Part shown: one piece after another, positions 8,423-17,721 of the stretch
Numbering within the stretch: the stretch's first letter is position 1
How the letters are laid out: every line of letters starts with the position of its first letter
From: Vibrio sp. Isolate32
Lineage (GTDB): Bacteria > Pseudomonadota > Gammaproteobacteria > Enterobacterales > Vibrionaceae
Assembly (NCBI RefSeq): GCF_022397955.1
Contig: NZ_JAKEUQ010000024.1
Coordinates: forward strand, 1,668-65,667
DNA: 64,000 nucleotides
Direction of reading: 5' to 3'
The notes under the pieces: model-generated
Databases searched by the model: none
The model's input: only the letters and a program-made list of their open reading frames with translations
What the model was told of the DNA's origin: nothing
Program-made: the position numbers and the translations under genes

Positions 8423-8593
8423 ATGAAATTCAAGATTACATCACCGATCATCGAACCCACAGAAGGGTCACCACATCAGAACACAGCTTCTTCATCTGAT
8501 CACACCTCTCTATACTCTCGCTTGTACTACTCGTTTTCTACTGCCTTTTCGCGATTTAACTCCGCTTATCGCTCCTATCGATATTCGTTTTAA
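8423..8593 (+). CDS. Possible Tyr/Phe-rich leader peptide upstream of the permease
   Basis: A 56-codon open frame beginning MKFKITSPII (an in-frame ATG at 8390 would add 11 residues). The last 27 residues contain six tyrosines and four phenylalanines (SLYSRLYYSFSTAF, AYRSYRYSF), ending directly before TAA. The stop lies about 85 bases before the tyrosine-type permease. Composition and position resemble regulatory leader peptides such as TnaC, in which an aromatic amino acid stalls the ribosome. No intrinsic terminator is visible between leader and permease; the T/C-rich gap could allow Rho-dependent control. This is inference; the ribosome-binding site is weak. Confidence 0.45.
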   Translation: MKFKITSPIIEPTEGSPHQNTASSSDHTSLYSRLYYSFSTAFSRFNSAYRSYRYSF

Positions 8594-8680
8594 AGCTTAA
8601 CTTCTTTCGAATTTTATTTGCATCTTGGTTGATGACAGAGAACTACACCTATTAAAAACTAAATAAATAAGTTTAAGACA

Positions 8681-9835
8681 ATGAATATTAAAATGATGGG
8701 TAGCTCCCTAATTATCGCTGGTACCGCTCTCGGTGCTGGTATGCTTGCAATCCCAATGGTATTAGCTCAATTCGGATTGCTTTACGGCACAATTCTAATG
8801 GTTCTGATCTGCTTCGGTACTACTTACGCTGCATTACTGCTTCTAGAAGCAACCATCAAAGCGGGTGGTGGCTTAGGATTAAACTCTATCGCTAGAAAGA
8901 CACTAGGCAAACAAGGGCAACTAATCACCAATGGTCTGCTTTACGCGTTGCTGATTTGCTTGCTAATGGCTTACATCTTAGGCGCAGGTGACTTGTTGAG
9001 TAAGCTGTTGTCGAACTTCGATGTCGATATTACTTCAACAACGAGTCAAATCACTTTTACCTTGATTGCAGGCGCTGTTGTGGCGAGTGGCACAGGCGTG
9101 ATTGATAAGCTCAACCGTGCGCTGTTCTTCGTGATGTTGGCAAGTTTGTTTGCAACGATGGCATTTTTAGCGCCAAGCATGACTCAAGATAACTTAATGC
9201 AGGTAACCAGTCACAATCACGTTGACCTAATCAAAACGAGTGCAATCTTGTTCACCAGCTTTGGCTTTATGGTCGTGATTCCAACTTTGGTTTCTTATAA
9301 CCATGAAGCGACTGATAAGCAGCTTCGTAATATGGTAATTGTAGGCTCTCTTATTCCTCTAATGTGCTACCTATGTTGGTTGTTTGCTGTGGTAGGTAAC
9401 TTGAGTGAAGAGCAGTTTAGAAGCTTCCACAATGTCTCTGATTTGATGGCTGCATTTGAAGCTCAATCGCCATGGGTTGGTACCGTGCTATCTATCTTCA
9501 CAGGTTTGGCTCTGCTGACTTCGTTCTTTGGTGTGGCTATGTCGCTATTCAACCAAAACCGAGATATGTTCAACCAAAATACGGTGGTGACTTACTGCAT
9601 TAGCTTTATCCTGCCATTGGCGGGTTCACTGCTGGCTGCGGATAAGTTTCTACAAGTGCTGAACTATGCTGGCATCATCCTGGTGTTCTTGGCGGTATTC
9701 GTTCCTCTGGTAATGGTTCACAAGCAACGCTTTATGAAATTAGCAGAAGACAGATACAGTGCGGAAGGTGGTAAACCAATGTTATTGTTCTCGTTGTTGT
9801 TTGGATGCTTCTTAATTATCTCTCAAGTGATTTAA
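8681..9835 (+). CDS. Aromatic amino acid (tyrosine-type) permease, HAAAP family
   Basis: A 384-residue inner-membrane transporter with about 11 hydrophobic segments. The start SSLIIAGTALGAGMLAIPM carries the GxxxGAGML motif of the hydroxy/aromatic amino acid permease family (TyrP, Mtr, TnaB). Length and sequence suit TyrP, a proton-driven tyrosine importer, but tryptophan transport cannot be excluded. It is preceded by a Tyr/Phe-rich leader frame and followed by a bidirectional terminator. The regulator tyrR lies 13 kb downstream in the same window. Confidence 0.9.
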   Translation: MNIKMMGSSLIIAGTALGAGMLAIPMVLAQFGLLYGTILMVLICFGTTYAALLLLEATIKAGGGLGLNSIARKTLGKQGQLITNGLLYALLICLLMAYILGAGDLLSKLLSNFDVDITSTTSQITFTLIAGAVVASGTGVIDKLNRALFFVMLASLFATMAFLAPSMTQDNLMQVTSHNHVDLIKTSAILFTSFGFMVVIPTLVSYNHEATDKQLRNMVIVGSLIPLMCYLCWLFAVVGNLSEEQFRSFHNVSDLMAAFEAQSPWVGTVLSIFTGLALLTSFFGVAMSLFNQNRDMFNQNTVVTYCISFILPLAGSLLAADKFLQVLNYAGIILVFLAVFVPLVMVHKQRFMKLAEDRYSAEGGKPMLLFSLLFGCFLIISQVI

Positions 9836-9881
9836 CCAATCGATTCAGTTGCTGTGACTGTTAGCTACTGGTATTGAGATA

Positions 9882-9915
9882 TAAAAAAGGAACGCGTATG
9901 CGTTCCTTTTTTTTG
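9882..9915. terminator. Bidirectional intrinsic terminator
   Basis: Stem GGAACGC/GCGTTCC with loop GTAT, preceded by an A-run and followed by eight T. It separates the convergent permease and sdaA genes. Confidence 0.9.
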
Positions 9916-9937
9916 TTTGTTTGTTAGCGAGAGTCGA

Positions 9938-11299
9938 TTAACAAACAACCTTAACAGCCAAACCACCTTGAGATGTCTCACGGTATTTAGCGTTCATGTC
10001 TTTACCTGTTTCTAGCATTGTTTCGATAACTTTATCTAGAGAAACAGTAGGAGCAGAAGAACGACGAAGTGCCATACGAGTTGAGTTGATTGCTTTTACA
10101 GCAGCAATACCGTTACGCTCGATACATGGTACTTGTACTTGGCCAGCAACTGGGTCACATGTTAGTCCTAGGTTGTGCTCCATTGCAATTTCCGCAGCCA
10201 TACATACTTGCTCAGGGCTACCACCCATAAGCTCAGCAAGACCAGCCGCAGCCATAGAACATGCCACGCCAACTTCACCCTGACAGCCAACCTCTGCACC
10301 AGAGATAGAAGCGTTACGCTTGTAAAGACCTCCGATAGCGCCAGAAGCCGCGAAGTAACGGATGTAGTCTTTCTCAGTCACAGTTTGGATGAACTTATCG
10401 TAGTAAGCTAAAACAGCAGGGATGATGCCACATGCGCCGTTTGTTGGTGCAGTAACTACACGACCGCCAGCTGCGTTCTCTTCGTTTACTGCGAATGCGA
10501 ACATGTTTACCCAGTCAACAACAGACATTGGATCGTTTGTTGTTTTTTCTGAAGTCATTAACTGTTGGCGAAGTGCAGCAGCACGGCGAGGTACACGTAG
10601 TGGACCAGGCAGGATACCTTCAGTATTCATACCGCGATCCATACACTCACGCATTGTTTTCCAAATGTTTGCAAAGTAAGTACGAGACTCTTCGTCAGAG
10701 TGGAAAGCTGCTTGGTTTTTCATAACCAGAGTGCTGATAGAAAGACCGCTGTCTTTACACTGATTAACTAACTCTTCTGCTGTTGTGAATTCGTAAGGTG
10801 CTTTGATTGGGTTTTCTTCTTCTTTGCCGAAGTTCTCTTCGTCAACGATGAAACCCCCACCGATTGAGTAGTAAGTTTTTGAGTATGCAACTTTGTCGTC
10901 AATCCACGCGTGGATGCTCATGCCGTTCTCGTGCAGAGAAAGGTTGCTAGTATGGAAGTTCATACCACCATCGCGAGGGAACGAAACTGTGTGACAGTGC
11001 ATGCCAACAGGAAGGCGTTCAGTTTCTTCTACGCGAGCGATAAAGCCTGGAATAGAATCGATATCCACACGCTCAGGAGTATTGCCAGCAAGACCCATGA
11101 TGATTGCGATATCTGTGTGGTGACCTTTCCCTGTCAGTGATAGTGATCCATATACGTCCACGGTGATTTTAGTGATGTCGCGCAATTTTCCCATTGAACG
11201 TAGGTCATCAATAAATTCTTTACCCGCTTTCATTGGTCCAACTGTGTGCGAGCTCGATGGACCAACACCGATTTTATAGATATCAAATACACTAATCAT
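9938..11299 (-). CDS. sdaA: L-serine ammonia-lyase (iron-sulfur)
   Basis: A 453-residue single-chain L-serine dehydratase that converts serine to pyruvate and ammonia. The N-terminal beta domain opens with MISVFDIYKIGVGPSSSHTVGP. The alpha domain contains GACGIIPAVLAYY and the conserved cysteines of the 4Fe-4S site (ACSMAAAG, LTCDPVAG). The start at 11299 follows a GAGGTAA ribosome-binding site; an upstream in-frame ATG at 11329 would run through the terminator hairpin and is less likely. It is downstream of the serine transporter gene in the same direction, forming a serine uptake and catabolism unit. Confidence 0.95.
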   Translation of the reverse strand: MISVFDIYKIGVGPSSSHTVGPMKAGKEFIDDLRSMGKLRDITKITVDVYGSLSLTGKGHHTDIAIIMGLAGNTPERVDIDSIPGFIARVEETERLPVGMHCHTVSFPRDGGMNFHTSNLSLHENGMSIHAWIDDKVAYSKTYYSIGGGFIVDEENFGKEEENPIKAPYEFTTAEELVNQCKDSGLSISTLVMKNQAAFHSDEESRTYFANIWKTMRECMDRGMNTEGILPGPLRVPRRAAALRQQLMTSEKTTNDPMSVVDWVNMFAFAVNEENAAGGRVVTAPTNGACGIIPAVLAYYDKFIQTVTEKDYIRYFAASGAIGGLYKRNASISGAEVGCQGEVGVACSMAAAGLAELMGGSPEQVCMAAEIAMEHNLGLTCDPVAGQVQVPCIERNGIAAVKAINSTRMALRRSSAPTVSLDKVIETMLETGKDMNAKYRETSQGGLAVKVVC

Positions 11300-11310
11300 A
11301 GCGATTACCT

Positions 11311-11346
11311 CAAAAAGAGAGCCTCCCAAGGGGAGTCGGGAGGCTC
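11311..11346 (-). terminator. Intercistronic terminator/attenuator between sdaC and sdaA
   Basis: On the minus strand a perfect 9-bp stem GAGCCTCCC/GGGAGGCTC is followed by TCTTTTTG and then directly by the sdaA ribosome-binding site. It has all parts of an intrinsic terminator and lies in the path from sdaC into sdaA, so it probably lets only part of the transcription through. Confidence 0.8.
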
Positions 11347-11420
11347 ATTTATTATCATTATATTTTGTGTCTAATCTCGCGATATAAGATGAAAGGCATC
11401 TTATAAAAGCTGCTTATAGA

Positions 11421-12674
11421 TTAAAGAGCGCCGTAGATTACAGAACTAATAGCCGCTAGACCACATAAAGCTGTAAAGATTTGTACAGGTGCTGAAGTTT
11501 TGTACTTAGCCATTGCTGGTACTTTGTTCATCGCGAATACAGGCATTAGGAACAGGATAGCTGCAATCATTGGAGCACCCATTGTTTCAATCATACCTAG
11601 GATGCTTGGGTTAACTACCGCAACAATCCAAGTAGTCACAACGATGAACGCTAGAGATACTTTTTCGATAGTGCTTACTGAAGAACCAGAGCGAGACTTA
11701 ATTAGACCAACAAGACCTTCGTGAGCACCTAGGAAGTGACCGAAGTAGCTAGAAGTAATCGCTGCGAACGCTACAAGAGGACCCATGTAAGAGATAAGTG
11801 GAGACTCGTGAACGTTAGCTAGGTAAGAAAGTACAGAGATGTTCTGTGCTTGTGCATTCGCTAGTTGCTCTGGAGATAGAGAAAGTACAACAGAGAATAC
11901 GAAGAACATTACAAAGCCCATTAGCATCATCGCTGCGCCGCCAGTGATAGCATCAGTTTTCTTAACTGCGTTTTCACCGTACACACGACGTTGCTCTTTA
12001 GAGAACTGAGAGATGATTGGGCTGTGGTTGAAAGAGAACACGATGATTGGAATTGCAAGCCAGATAACAGAAGGCATTGTTGACCATTCAGGCGTTACTT
12101 CCATCATTGAAGTGTTCCAATCAGGAACTAGGTAGAAAGACAGTGCTAGTAGGATGAATACTAGTGGGTAAACCATTGCTGAAGTTGCTTTCAACATTAG
12201 ATCTTTACCGAATACAACACCTGCTGTCATTGTAAGGATAAGTGCACCAGAAAGAAGAGGACGTGGAATAGATTCCATACCCATTTGGTTTACTAGGAAA
12301 GAATCAACAGTGTTTGTGATACCAACACCGTAAATTAGAACGATTGGGTAGATAGCGAAAAAGTAAGCGAAAGTAATAAGGTTTGCGCCAGTCTTACCGA
12401 AGTGTTCTTCTACTGTATCTGTAATGTCAGCTTCAGGGTTTTTTGCAGACAGTACGAAACGTGCTAGAGATTTGTGTGCGAACCAAGTCATTGGTGCAGC
12501 AATAAGAGCTAGGATAACTAATGGCCAAAAACCACCTGCACCAGCTTTAATCGGAAGGAATAGTACACCAGCACCAACTGCTGTACCGAATAGTGATAAA
12601 CACCAGGTAAAATCTTTATAGTTAAACTTGCTCGAGTCTTTTACGGCATTTGCCGAAGAAGTTGTTGTGTTCAT
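11421..12674 (-). CDS. sdaC: Serine transporter, HAAAP family
   Basis: A 417-residue inner-membrane protein with about 11 transmembrane segments (FGTAVGAGVLFLPIKAGAGG near the start, IVFSFNHSPIISQFSKEQRR in the middle), matching SdaC, a proton/serine symporter. It precedes the serine dehydratase gene with a 121-bp gap that contains a terminator-like hairpin. The shared job is serine uptake and degradation to pyruvate. Confidence 0.95.
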   Translation of the reverse strand: MNTTTSSANAVKDSSKFNYKDFTWCLSLFGTAVGAGVLFLPIKAGAGGFWPLVILALIAAPMTWFAHKSLARFVLSAKNPEADITDTVEEHFGKTGANLITFAYFFAIYPIVLIYGVGITNTVDSFLVNQMGMESIPRPLLSGALILTMTAGVVFGKDLMLKATSAMVYPLVFILLALSFYLVPDWNTSMMEVTPEWSTMPSVIWLAIPIIVFSFNHSPIISQFSKEQRRVYGENAVKKTDAITGGAAMMLMGFVMFFVFSVVLSLSPEQLANAQAQNISVLSYLANVHESPLISYMGPLVAFAAITSSYFGHFLGAHEGLVGLIKSRSGSSVSTIEKVSLAFIVVTTWIVAVVNPSILGMIETMGAPMIAAILFLMPVFAMNKVPAMAKYKTSAPVQIFTALCGLAAISSVIYGAL

Positions 12675-12992
12675 GTTAAATTACTCATTTTTTGGGAACA
12701 GGAAATAAGTCGGGGCTAATTTTGCAGAATTTTCGTCGGCAAAAAATAGATCTAAATCATGTAATGAAACGGCGTGTCACATGATATGCGAAAAACGGAT
12801 TTTTGATCACGAAAATGGCGTACTACATGTGATTTATGTTCATGCCTGGCATTAGTTTTTTTTATCTGAAAGGGGTGCTTGTACAGAATTATATCAAGTA
12901 AACGATTGCGTAAAATGGCATTAATAAATCTGTTCCATACAAAGCTTGTTGTTTGTTAACAGAGATTAAACAAAATGTAGTTTCTATGCAAT
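12675..12992. promoter_or_regulatory. Upstream region of sdaC
   Basis: No gene is seen. It should hold the sdaC promoter. TGTGATTTATGTTCAT at 12828-12843 is a weak match to the CRP half-sites TGTGA-N6-TCACA. The nudL gene ends at its right edge without a clear terminator. Confidence 0.3.
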
Positions 12993-13583
12993 TTATTGCA
13001 CTACGTGCTGCTGCAGTGATTGGATGATTTGTGCTGTGACGCCCCATATTAGGTGCTCTTCGAAGGGCATCGCGAAAACACGATGTTTGATTTTCATGAA
13101 GTTAACAGTGTGGCTGTACAATTTAGCTTGGTCCAAAACATAGGTAGCCGGAACCTCAAAAATGGAAGCGACTTCGTTCTGATCAATGATGGGTTTATAG
13201 TCTGGGTCAACTAATGCGACAATCGGCGTAACAGAAAATTTACTAATAGTACTCAAGACAGGTAATTGCCCAACAATTTTAACTTGATCCGATCGAATTC
13301 CTACCTCTTCTTGAAGCTCTCTAAGTGCAGTGAATTGCATAGATGGGTCAGAGAGCTCATGTTTACCCCCTGGAAAGCTAACTTGGCCCGGGTGATGTTT
13401 TAAATGTGCTGCTCTTTTAGTAAAAATGACATGTAAACCGTCCTCTCTTTCAACTAAACCGACAACGACTGCCGCCTTACGAAGCTCTTCTCCGCTGATG
13501 TGAGAAACACGCTCTACAGACTCAGGGTGGTAGCCAACTGCTGGGTTAAGTTGAAACTGTTGAAGGAAGTTATCTCGGTTCAT
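12993..13583 (-). CDS. nudL: CoA pyrophosphatase, Nudix family
   Basis: A 196-residue Nudix hydrolase. The CoA-specific signature (TKRAAHLKHHPGQVSFPGG) runs into the Nudix box (GGKHELSDPSMQFTALRELQ, then EEVGI), giving all catalytic Glu residues for Mg binding. NudL/YeaB enzymes split CoA and derivatives into phosphopantetheine and 3',5'-ADP. The length is normal. It is monocistronic. Confidence 0.92.
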   Translation of the reverse strand: MNRDNFLQQFQLNPAVGYHPESVERVSHISGEELRKAAVVVGLVEREDGLHVIFTKRAAHLKHHPGQVSFPGGKHELSDPSMQFTALRELQEEVGIRSDQVKIVGQLPVLSTISKFSVTPIVALVDPDYKPIIDQNEVASIFEVPATYVLDQAKLYSHTVNFMKIKHRVFAMPFEEHLIWGVTAQIIQSLQQHVVQ

Positions 13584-13850
13584 ACCATTCCAATATATTG
13601 ATTATTATGCCTTTAAGTATAGGCACAACCTTTCTCATAATGCCAACCTAAGAGGTAAGCACCATCGAGGCTATCGGTTAGCTAGAGCGCCCAGTATTGT
13701 TGGTTTTTGCTATATTTGAAGTGAGCATCTAGATGAGTATCCGTTATTAATGTCATAAAATAAGCTGCGAATCCCAACTTTTTTGATTAAGAATTTGATA
13801 ACAAAGACTTAGTAGACCATTCTAAAAAGAAACAAAAGATAAGGTATGAG

Positions 13851-14393
13851 ATGAAAGGAATCATATTCACCGAATTTTTAGAGCTTGTTGAAGATAAGTT
13901 CGGTTTAGAGCTTTTGGAAGAAGTGCTAGAAATGTCGGAAGATGAGGGGATCTACACATCGGTTGGTAGTTATGACCATAAAGATCTGGTGAAGCTCATC
14001 ATTAACCTAAGTAAGAAAACAGACATCGACGCTGCCAGCTTGCAACGAGTGTTTGGCCAATCGGTATTTAAAAACCTTTTGGCTTCAATTCCTAATAAAG
14101 CGAGTCTTAAACATAGCAACACGACATTTCAATTTATTCAGCACGTTGAGCGATACATTCATGTTGAAGTGAAAAAGCTCTATCCAGATGCTGAGCCACC
14201 TGAGTTTAGTTTTATCACTACGACAGAAGCCCAGCTTGTTTTCGATTATAAAAGCGCGAGATGCATGTCAAATGTCTGCTTAGGGCTAATTGAAGGCTGT
14301 GCCGAATACCACGGAGAATCGATCGCGGTGGAATTGACGCCTCAGAATGATGACCAAAGTGTGGTTCGATTTAATCTCAAAGTAGTAAAGTAA
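13851..14393 (+). CDS. H-NOX haem nitric-oxide/oxygen-binding protein
   Basis: A 180-residue H-NOX sensor starting MKGIIFTEFLELVEDKFG. The proximal haem ligand is His104 in IHVEVKKLYPDAEPP, and the haem-propionate motif YxSxR is YKSAR (residues 133-137). There is no distal-pocket tyrosine that I can identify with certainty, so NO sensing is more likely than O2. It is directly followed, one base after its stop codon, by a hybrid histidine kinase, the usual partner whose activity NO-bound H-NOX changes. It is cytoplasmic. Confidence 0.95.
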   Translation: MKGIIFTEFLELVEDKFGLELLEEVLEMSEDEGIYTSVGSYDHKDLVKLIINLSKKTDIDAASLQRVFGQSVFKNLLASIPNKASLKHSNTTFQFIQHVERYIHVEVKKLYPDAEPPEFSFITTTEAQLVFDYKSARCMSNVCLGLIEGCAEYHGESIAVELTPQNDDQSVVRFNLKVVK

Positions 14394-14394
14394 T

Positions 14395-16113
14395 ATGGAT
14401 CCGGCCTCTGCCTTAGAGAAGAAACTAAAGCGCCAAATAGCCGCTCGCAAAGCGGCTGAAGCTCTTTTGGAGCAAAAAAGTCTTGAGCTGTTTGAAACTA
14501 ACCAACAACTTGAACTTGCGCTGCGTCATTTGGAAAAGCGCTCCGACGCAAATTTACGTCGGATTGAATTCCAAGAACAAATTGATAACCTGTTGATCGA
14601 TTTCGGTCGTACGTTTCTTATGAATGATCTAGACGATATCATGTTGTCACAGTTGACGACTTGTGTAACCAACAGTTATCTGATTGAAGCCAGTCGTTTG
14701 ATTTTACGCCCCAAATTACTGCCTCAGTTAAAAGCCTACGACTATGGCGATGAAACTGTCGAAGTGTTAAGTCAATATATTCAAGAGCCTCATTGGCAAG
14801 GCTGCCTACTTACCGTGCCTTTAGAAGTCGAAAGTGTGATAGTCGGTGCGTTAATAATGAAGGTCAGGTTGTCAGATCAAGACTATGAGTTTATCCAGAG
14901 CCAACTGGTGTTAGTTACTGATCTTATCTGCAGCGCAATAACTCATCAGCTTGCAATCAATCGCAACGTTGAATCGCGTAAACGAGCGGAAGAGTCCGAA
15001 AGGGCAACCCGCGACTTTGTGGCGATGATTAATCATGAGTTAAGAACCCCGCTTAATGGCTTACTAGGCAGTGCTGAATTGATCAGCGATACTGAATTGA
15101 ACTGCTCTCAACGTGAAATAGTGAACAACTTAAGTCAATCTGGAGAGTTTCTCAGAACCATCATTAATGACCTACTTGATTACAGTAAAATCAATGCGGG
15201 AATGTTGGAGCTAATACCGAAGAAGTTCGCACTTCACGATTTGATAAATATTATTAATAGTATCTTTATCAATCGAGCACTTGAAAAGCAGCTTAAGTTT
15301 GATGTCGATGTAGACAAAGGTGTACCGAGCCACTTCTATGGTGATCTAGAGCGTATTACTCAACTGTTCGTAAACTTGATTGGTAACGCTATTAAGTTCA
15401 CGGAACAAGGACATGTGAGTGTTGAGATTAAATGGTTGAAAGGCCGATTTATTTTTTCTGTAGAGGACACTGGAGTTGGGATCGCTCGATCTGCTCATGA
15501 GACACTGTTTGAACCTTTTACTCAGGCGGATAATTCAAGCAGCCGAAATTATGAAGGCACAGGGTTAGGTCTCGCTATTTGTCGCAAGCTAGTAGGATTG
15601 ATGCATGGTGATATCAGCGTGAGCAGTATTGTCGGAAGCGGAACGACCTTTACTATTGCAATTCCTTTGCAGGTAATCGATGTTTCTGATGAAAGCAATC
15701 GAGTATCCAGAGAGACTGGATCTGATGTCGAGTTATCTCTATTAAAAGTGTTGGTGGTTGATGATATTAAGATGAACCAGATCATCATCCAACAGATGTT
15801 GCGGAAGTATAAGATAGAGCCTGCGGTCGCCAGTAATGGAGTTGAAGGGCTAGAGCTCGCTTCAGACAATGAATATGACATTGTGTTTATGGATTGCAGA
15901 ATGCCAATTATGGACGGTTTTGAAGCGACAGAGAAGCTTAGAGAGAAGGGGTACGTTAAATCTATTGTGGCACTCACCGCCGGAACGACGCTAGAAGAGC
16001 GCGAACGTTGTACTCAGTGTGGAATGGACGACATTCTTAGTAAGCCTTATACAGCCAACGACCTTAAAGAAATGCTCAAGAAGTGGGGTGTTTCTTCAGA
16101 GATGGGCGCTTGA
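14395..16113 (+). CDS. H-NOX-associated hybrid sensor histidine kinase
   Basis: A 572-residue cytoplasmic hybrid kinase with no transmembrane segment. An N-terminal coiled coil (residues 5-60) is followed by a GAF-like region (about 65-190), HisKA with phospho-His in FVAMINHELRTPLNG, and HATPase with VEDTGVGIA and GTGLGLAICRKL. A C-terminal receiver domain has acidic pocket VDD, phospho-Asp in VFMDCRMPIMDG and Lys in SKPYT. The start lies one base after the hnoX stop, so the two form an operon. In other vibrios such kinases feed NO signals into cyclic-di-GMP or quorum-sensing phosphorelays; the target here is not in the window. Confidence 0.93.
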   Translation: MDPASALEKKLKRQIAARKAAEALLEQKSLELFETNQQLELALRHLEKRSDANLRRIEFQEQIDNLLIDFGRTFLMNDLDDIMLSQLTTCVTNSYLIEASRLILRPKLLPQLKAYDYGDETVEVLSQYIQEPHWQGCLLTVPLEVESVIVGALIMKVRLSDQDYEFIQSQLVLVTDLICSAITHQLAINRNVESRKRAEESERATRDFVAMINHELRTPLNGLLGSAELISDTELNCSQREIVNNLSQSGEFLRTIINDLLDYSKINAGMLELIPKKFALHDLINIINSIFINRALEKQLKFDVDVDKGVPSHFYGDLERITQLFVNLIGNAIKFTEQGHVSVEIKWLKGRFIFSVEDTGVGIARSAHETLFEPFTQADNSSSRNYEGTGLGLAICRKLVGLMHGDISVSSIVGSGTTFTIAIPLQVIDVSDESNRVSRETGSDVELSLLKVLVVDDIKMNQIIIQQMLRKYKIEPAVASNGVEGLELASDNEYDIVFMDCRMPIMDGFEATEKLREKGYVKSIVALTAGTTLEERERCTQCGMDDILSKPYTANDLKEMLKKWGVSSEMGA

Positions 16114-16162
16114 GCAGCGCTAATAAAGAGTAGTTAATAATGAACTCTGACTCAGAGACTAC

Positions 16163-16200
16163 AAACCGAAGTGATCTAACGATCCTTCGGTTTCTTTTTT
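16163..16200 (+). terminator. Intrinsic terminator
   Basis: AAACCGAAG/CTTCGGTTT stem extended by GATC/GATC, followed by TTTCTTTTTT. It ends the H-NOX-kinase operon and faces the convergent pabB. Confidence 0.9.
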
Positions 16201-16248
16201 GATCTTTTCCTGGGGCTAGATAGCTAAACTGCCTGCAATAACGTTAGC

Positions 16249-17628
16249 TTAGCACTCTTCCAGTACGGGGAGGATTCGGCTTAGCTTATCCAGTGTTTCT
16301 TGGTATTCAGCAGCACAATCACTATCAAATACCACGCCACCGCCAGCCCACGCATAAAGTGTGTTGTTTTCGGCGACTAATGTACGAATGGTAATACTGG
16401 TGTCCATTCTGCCATTTCGGCTGATGTAACCAATACTACCGCAGTAAGCTGAACGTCGATGTGGTTCTAATTCTTCAATGATTTGCATCGCGCGGACTTT
16501 TGGTGCGCCCGTAATCGATCCCCCAGGGAAGCAAGCTCGCAGTAGATCAAATGCGGAATATTGGTAATCAAGGTCTGCTCGTATCGTGCTTACCAAGTGG
16601 TGTACGGCAGGGAAGGTCTCAATATCGAACAGCTTAGGTACATGAACTGTGCCCGGTTTTGCTACTCTGCCAATGTCATTACGAAGTAGGTCTACAATCA
16701 TCAAGTTTTCCGCCTGATCTTTATCGGCGCTTGCTAAATCTTGCGCGTTAGCATCATCAATCAGATGGTCATCAGAACGAGGGCGTGTGCCTTTGATTGG
16801 CTTGGTTTCAATCACGTTGTCTTTGAGTTCTAAGAAGCGTTCAGGTGAGACACTAAGAATGGCACTGTTGGCCAGACGGATGAAACCAGAAAACGGAGCA
16901 GAGTTATACTGCTCTAGTTTTTCGTAGGCCAACCATTCGCTGCCTTGGTATTTTGCATTGAAGCGCTGAGCTAAATTAATCTGATAGCAGTCACCTGATA
17001 ACAGGTACTCTTGAACACTATCGAACTTGGTGGCGTAGCTCTGTTCAGTCATGTTGGATTGCCACGGTGTGGTTAATCCAAAAGGAGTATGTGTTAGGTG
17101 TGACTGAGCCATTTTCTGAATCAGCCAATCATGATGTTCATCTATATTGTTGCCGACAATACAAGCTGTTTTTAATTGATGGTCAACCAACACAGCCCAT
17201 TCATACAAGCCAACCGCCATGTCTGGTGCTTCAATATCGCGCTTTGCGAGTGAAGGAAGTGTCTCGACTCTGCGCCCCAAATCATAACTAAAATAGCCTA
17301 AAGCACCGCCAATGAATGGCAACTCAGCGTGTTTTTTAGTCACAGGCAATAACTGTTGCTGATATTGGTCGAGTAGCTCGAAAGGATCAGAGCCTGAAAC
17401 CTCGCACGTCTCTTTAACATTAATGGTGGTTTTTGCACCGATTGTTTCGAAGGTGGCGATGGGTTGAGCAACTAAAATGTCGTATCGACTATCAACGTGG
17501 CTTTCTGAAGCAGAGCGTAATAGCATTGCCCACGGCAGGTTTTCGATATGAGAAAACAGCTGTTTAGCTAAAGTTGATTGATATTCAAGCGGCTTGATTT
17601 GGATAGCGCGAAATTCGTTGTTATTCAT
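16249..17628 (-). CDS. pabB: Aminodeoxychorismate synthase component I
   Basis: A 459-residue chorismate-binding enzyme that, with the glutaminase PabA, makes 4-amino-4-deoxychorismate for folate synthesis. Conserved catalytic-domain motifs are ETKPIKGTRPR (with the PIKGT lysine typical of PabB), LLRNDIGRVAKPGTV and FPGGSITGAPKVRAM. The N-terminal domain includes LPFIGGALGYFSYDLGR. The first ATG (17628) is used; an in-frame TTG at 17646 adds six residues. It is monocistronic and convergent with the H-NOX operon. Confidence 0.93.
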   Translation of the reverse strand: MNNNEFRAIQIKPLEYQSTLAKQLFSHIENLPWAMLLRSASESHVDSRYDILVAQPIATFETIGAKTTINVKETCEVSGSDPFELLDQYQQQLLPVTKKHAELPFIGGALGYFSYDLGRRVETLPSLAKRDIEAPDMAVGLYEWAVLVDHQLKTACIVGNNIDEHHDWLIQKMAQSHLTHTPFGLTTPWQSNMTEQSYATKFDSVQEYLLSGDCYQINLAQRFNAKYQGSEWLAYEKLEQYNSAPFSGFIRLANSAILSVSPERFLELKDNVIETKPIKGTRPRSDDHLIDDANAQDLASADKDQAENLMIVDLLRNDIGRVAKPGTVHVPKLFDIETFPAVHHLVSTIRADLDYQYSAFDLLRACFPGGSITGAPKVRAMQIIEELEPHRRSAYCGSIGYISRNGRMDTSITIRTLVAENNTLYAWAGGGVVFDSDCAAEYQETLDKLSRILPVLEEC

Positions 17629-17721
17629 TTGTTTAATTTGTGACAAAGAGTTCGATCACTGCATGGCTTGTGAGAGGAAGCAAGAGTATCATAAATTGAA
17701 AATAAAATGGGTTCTTGATTA

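Noticed and set aside
12828..12843. CRP site upstream of sdaC
   Set aside because: Only one half matches well; kept as a comment in the region entry, not as a site.
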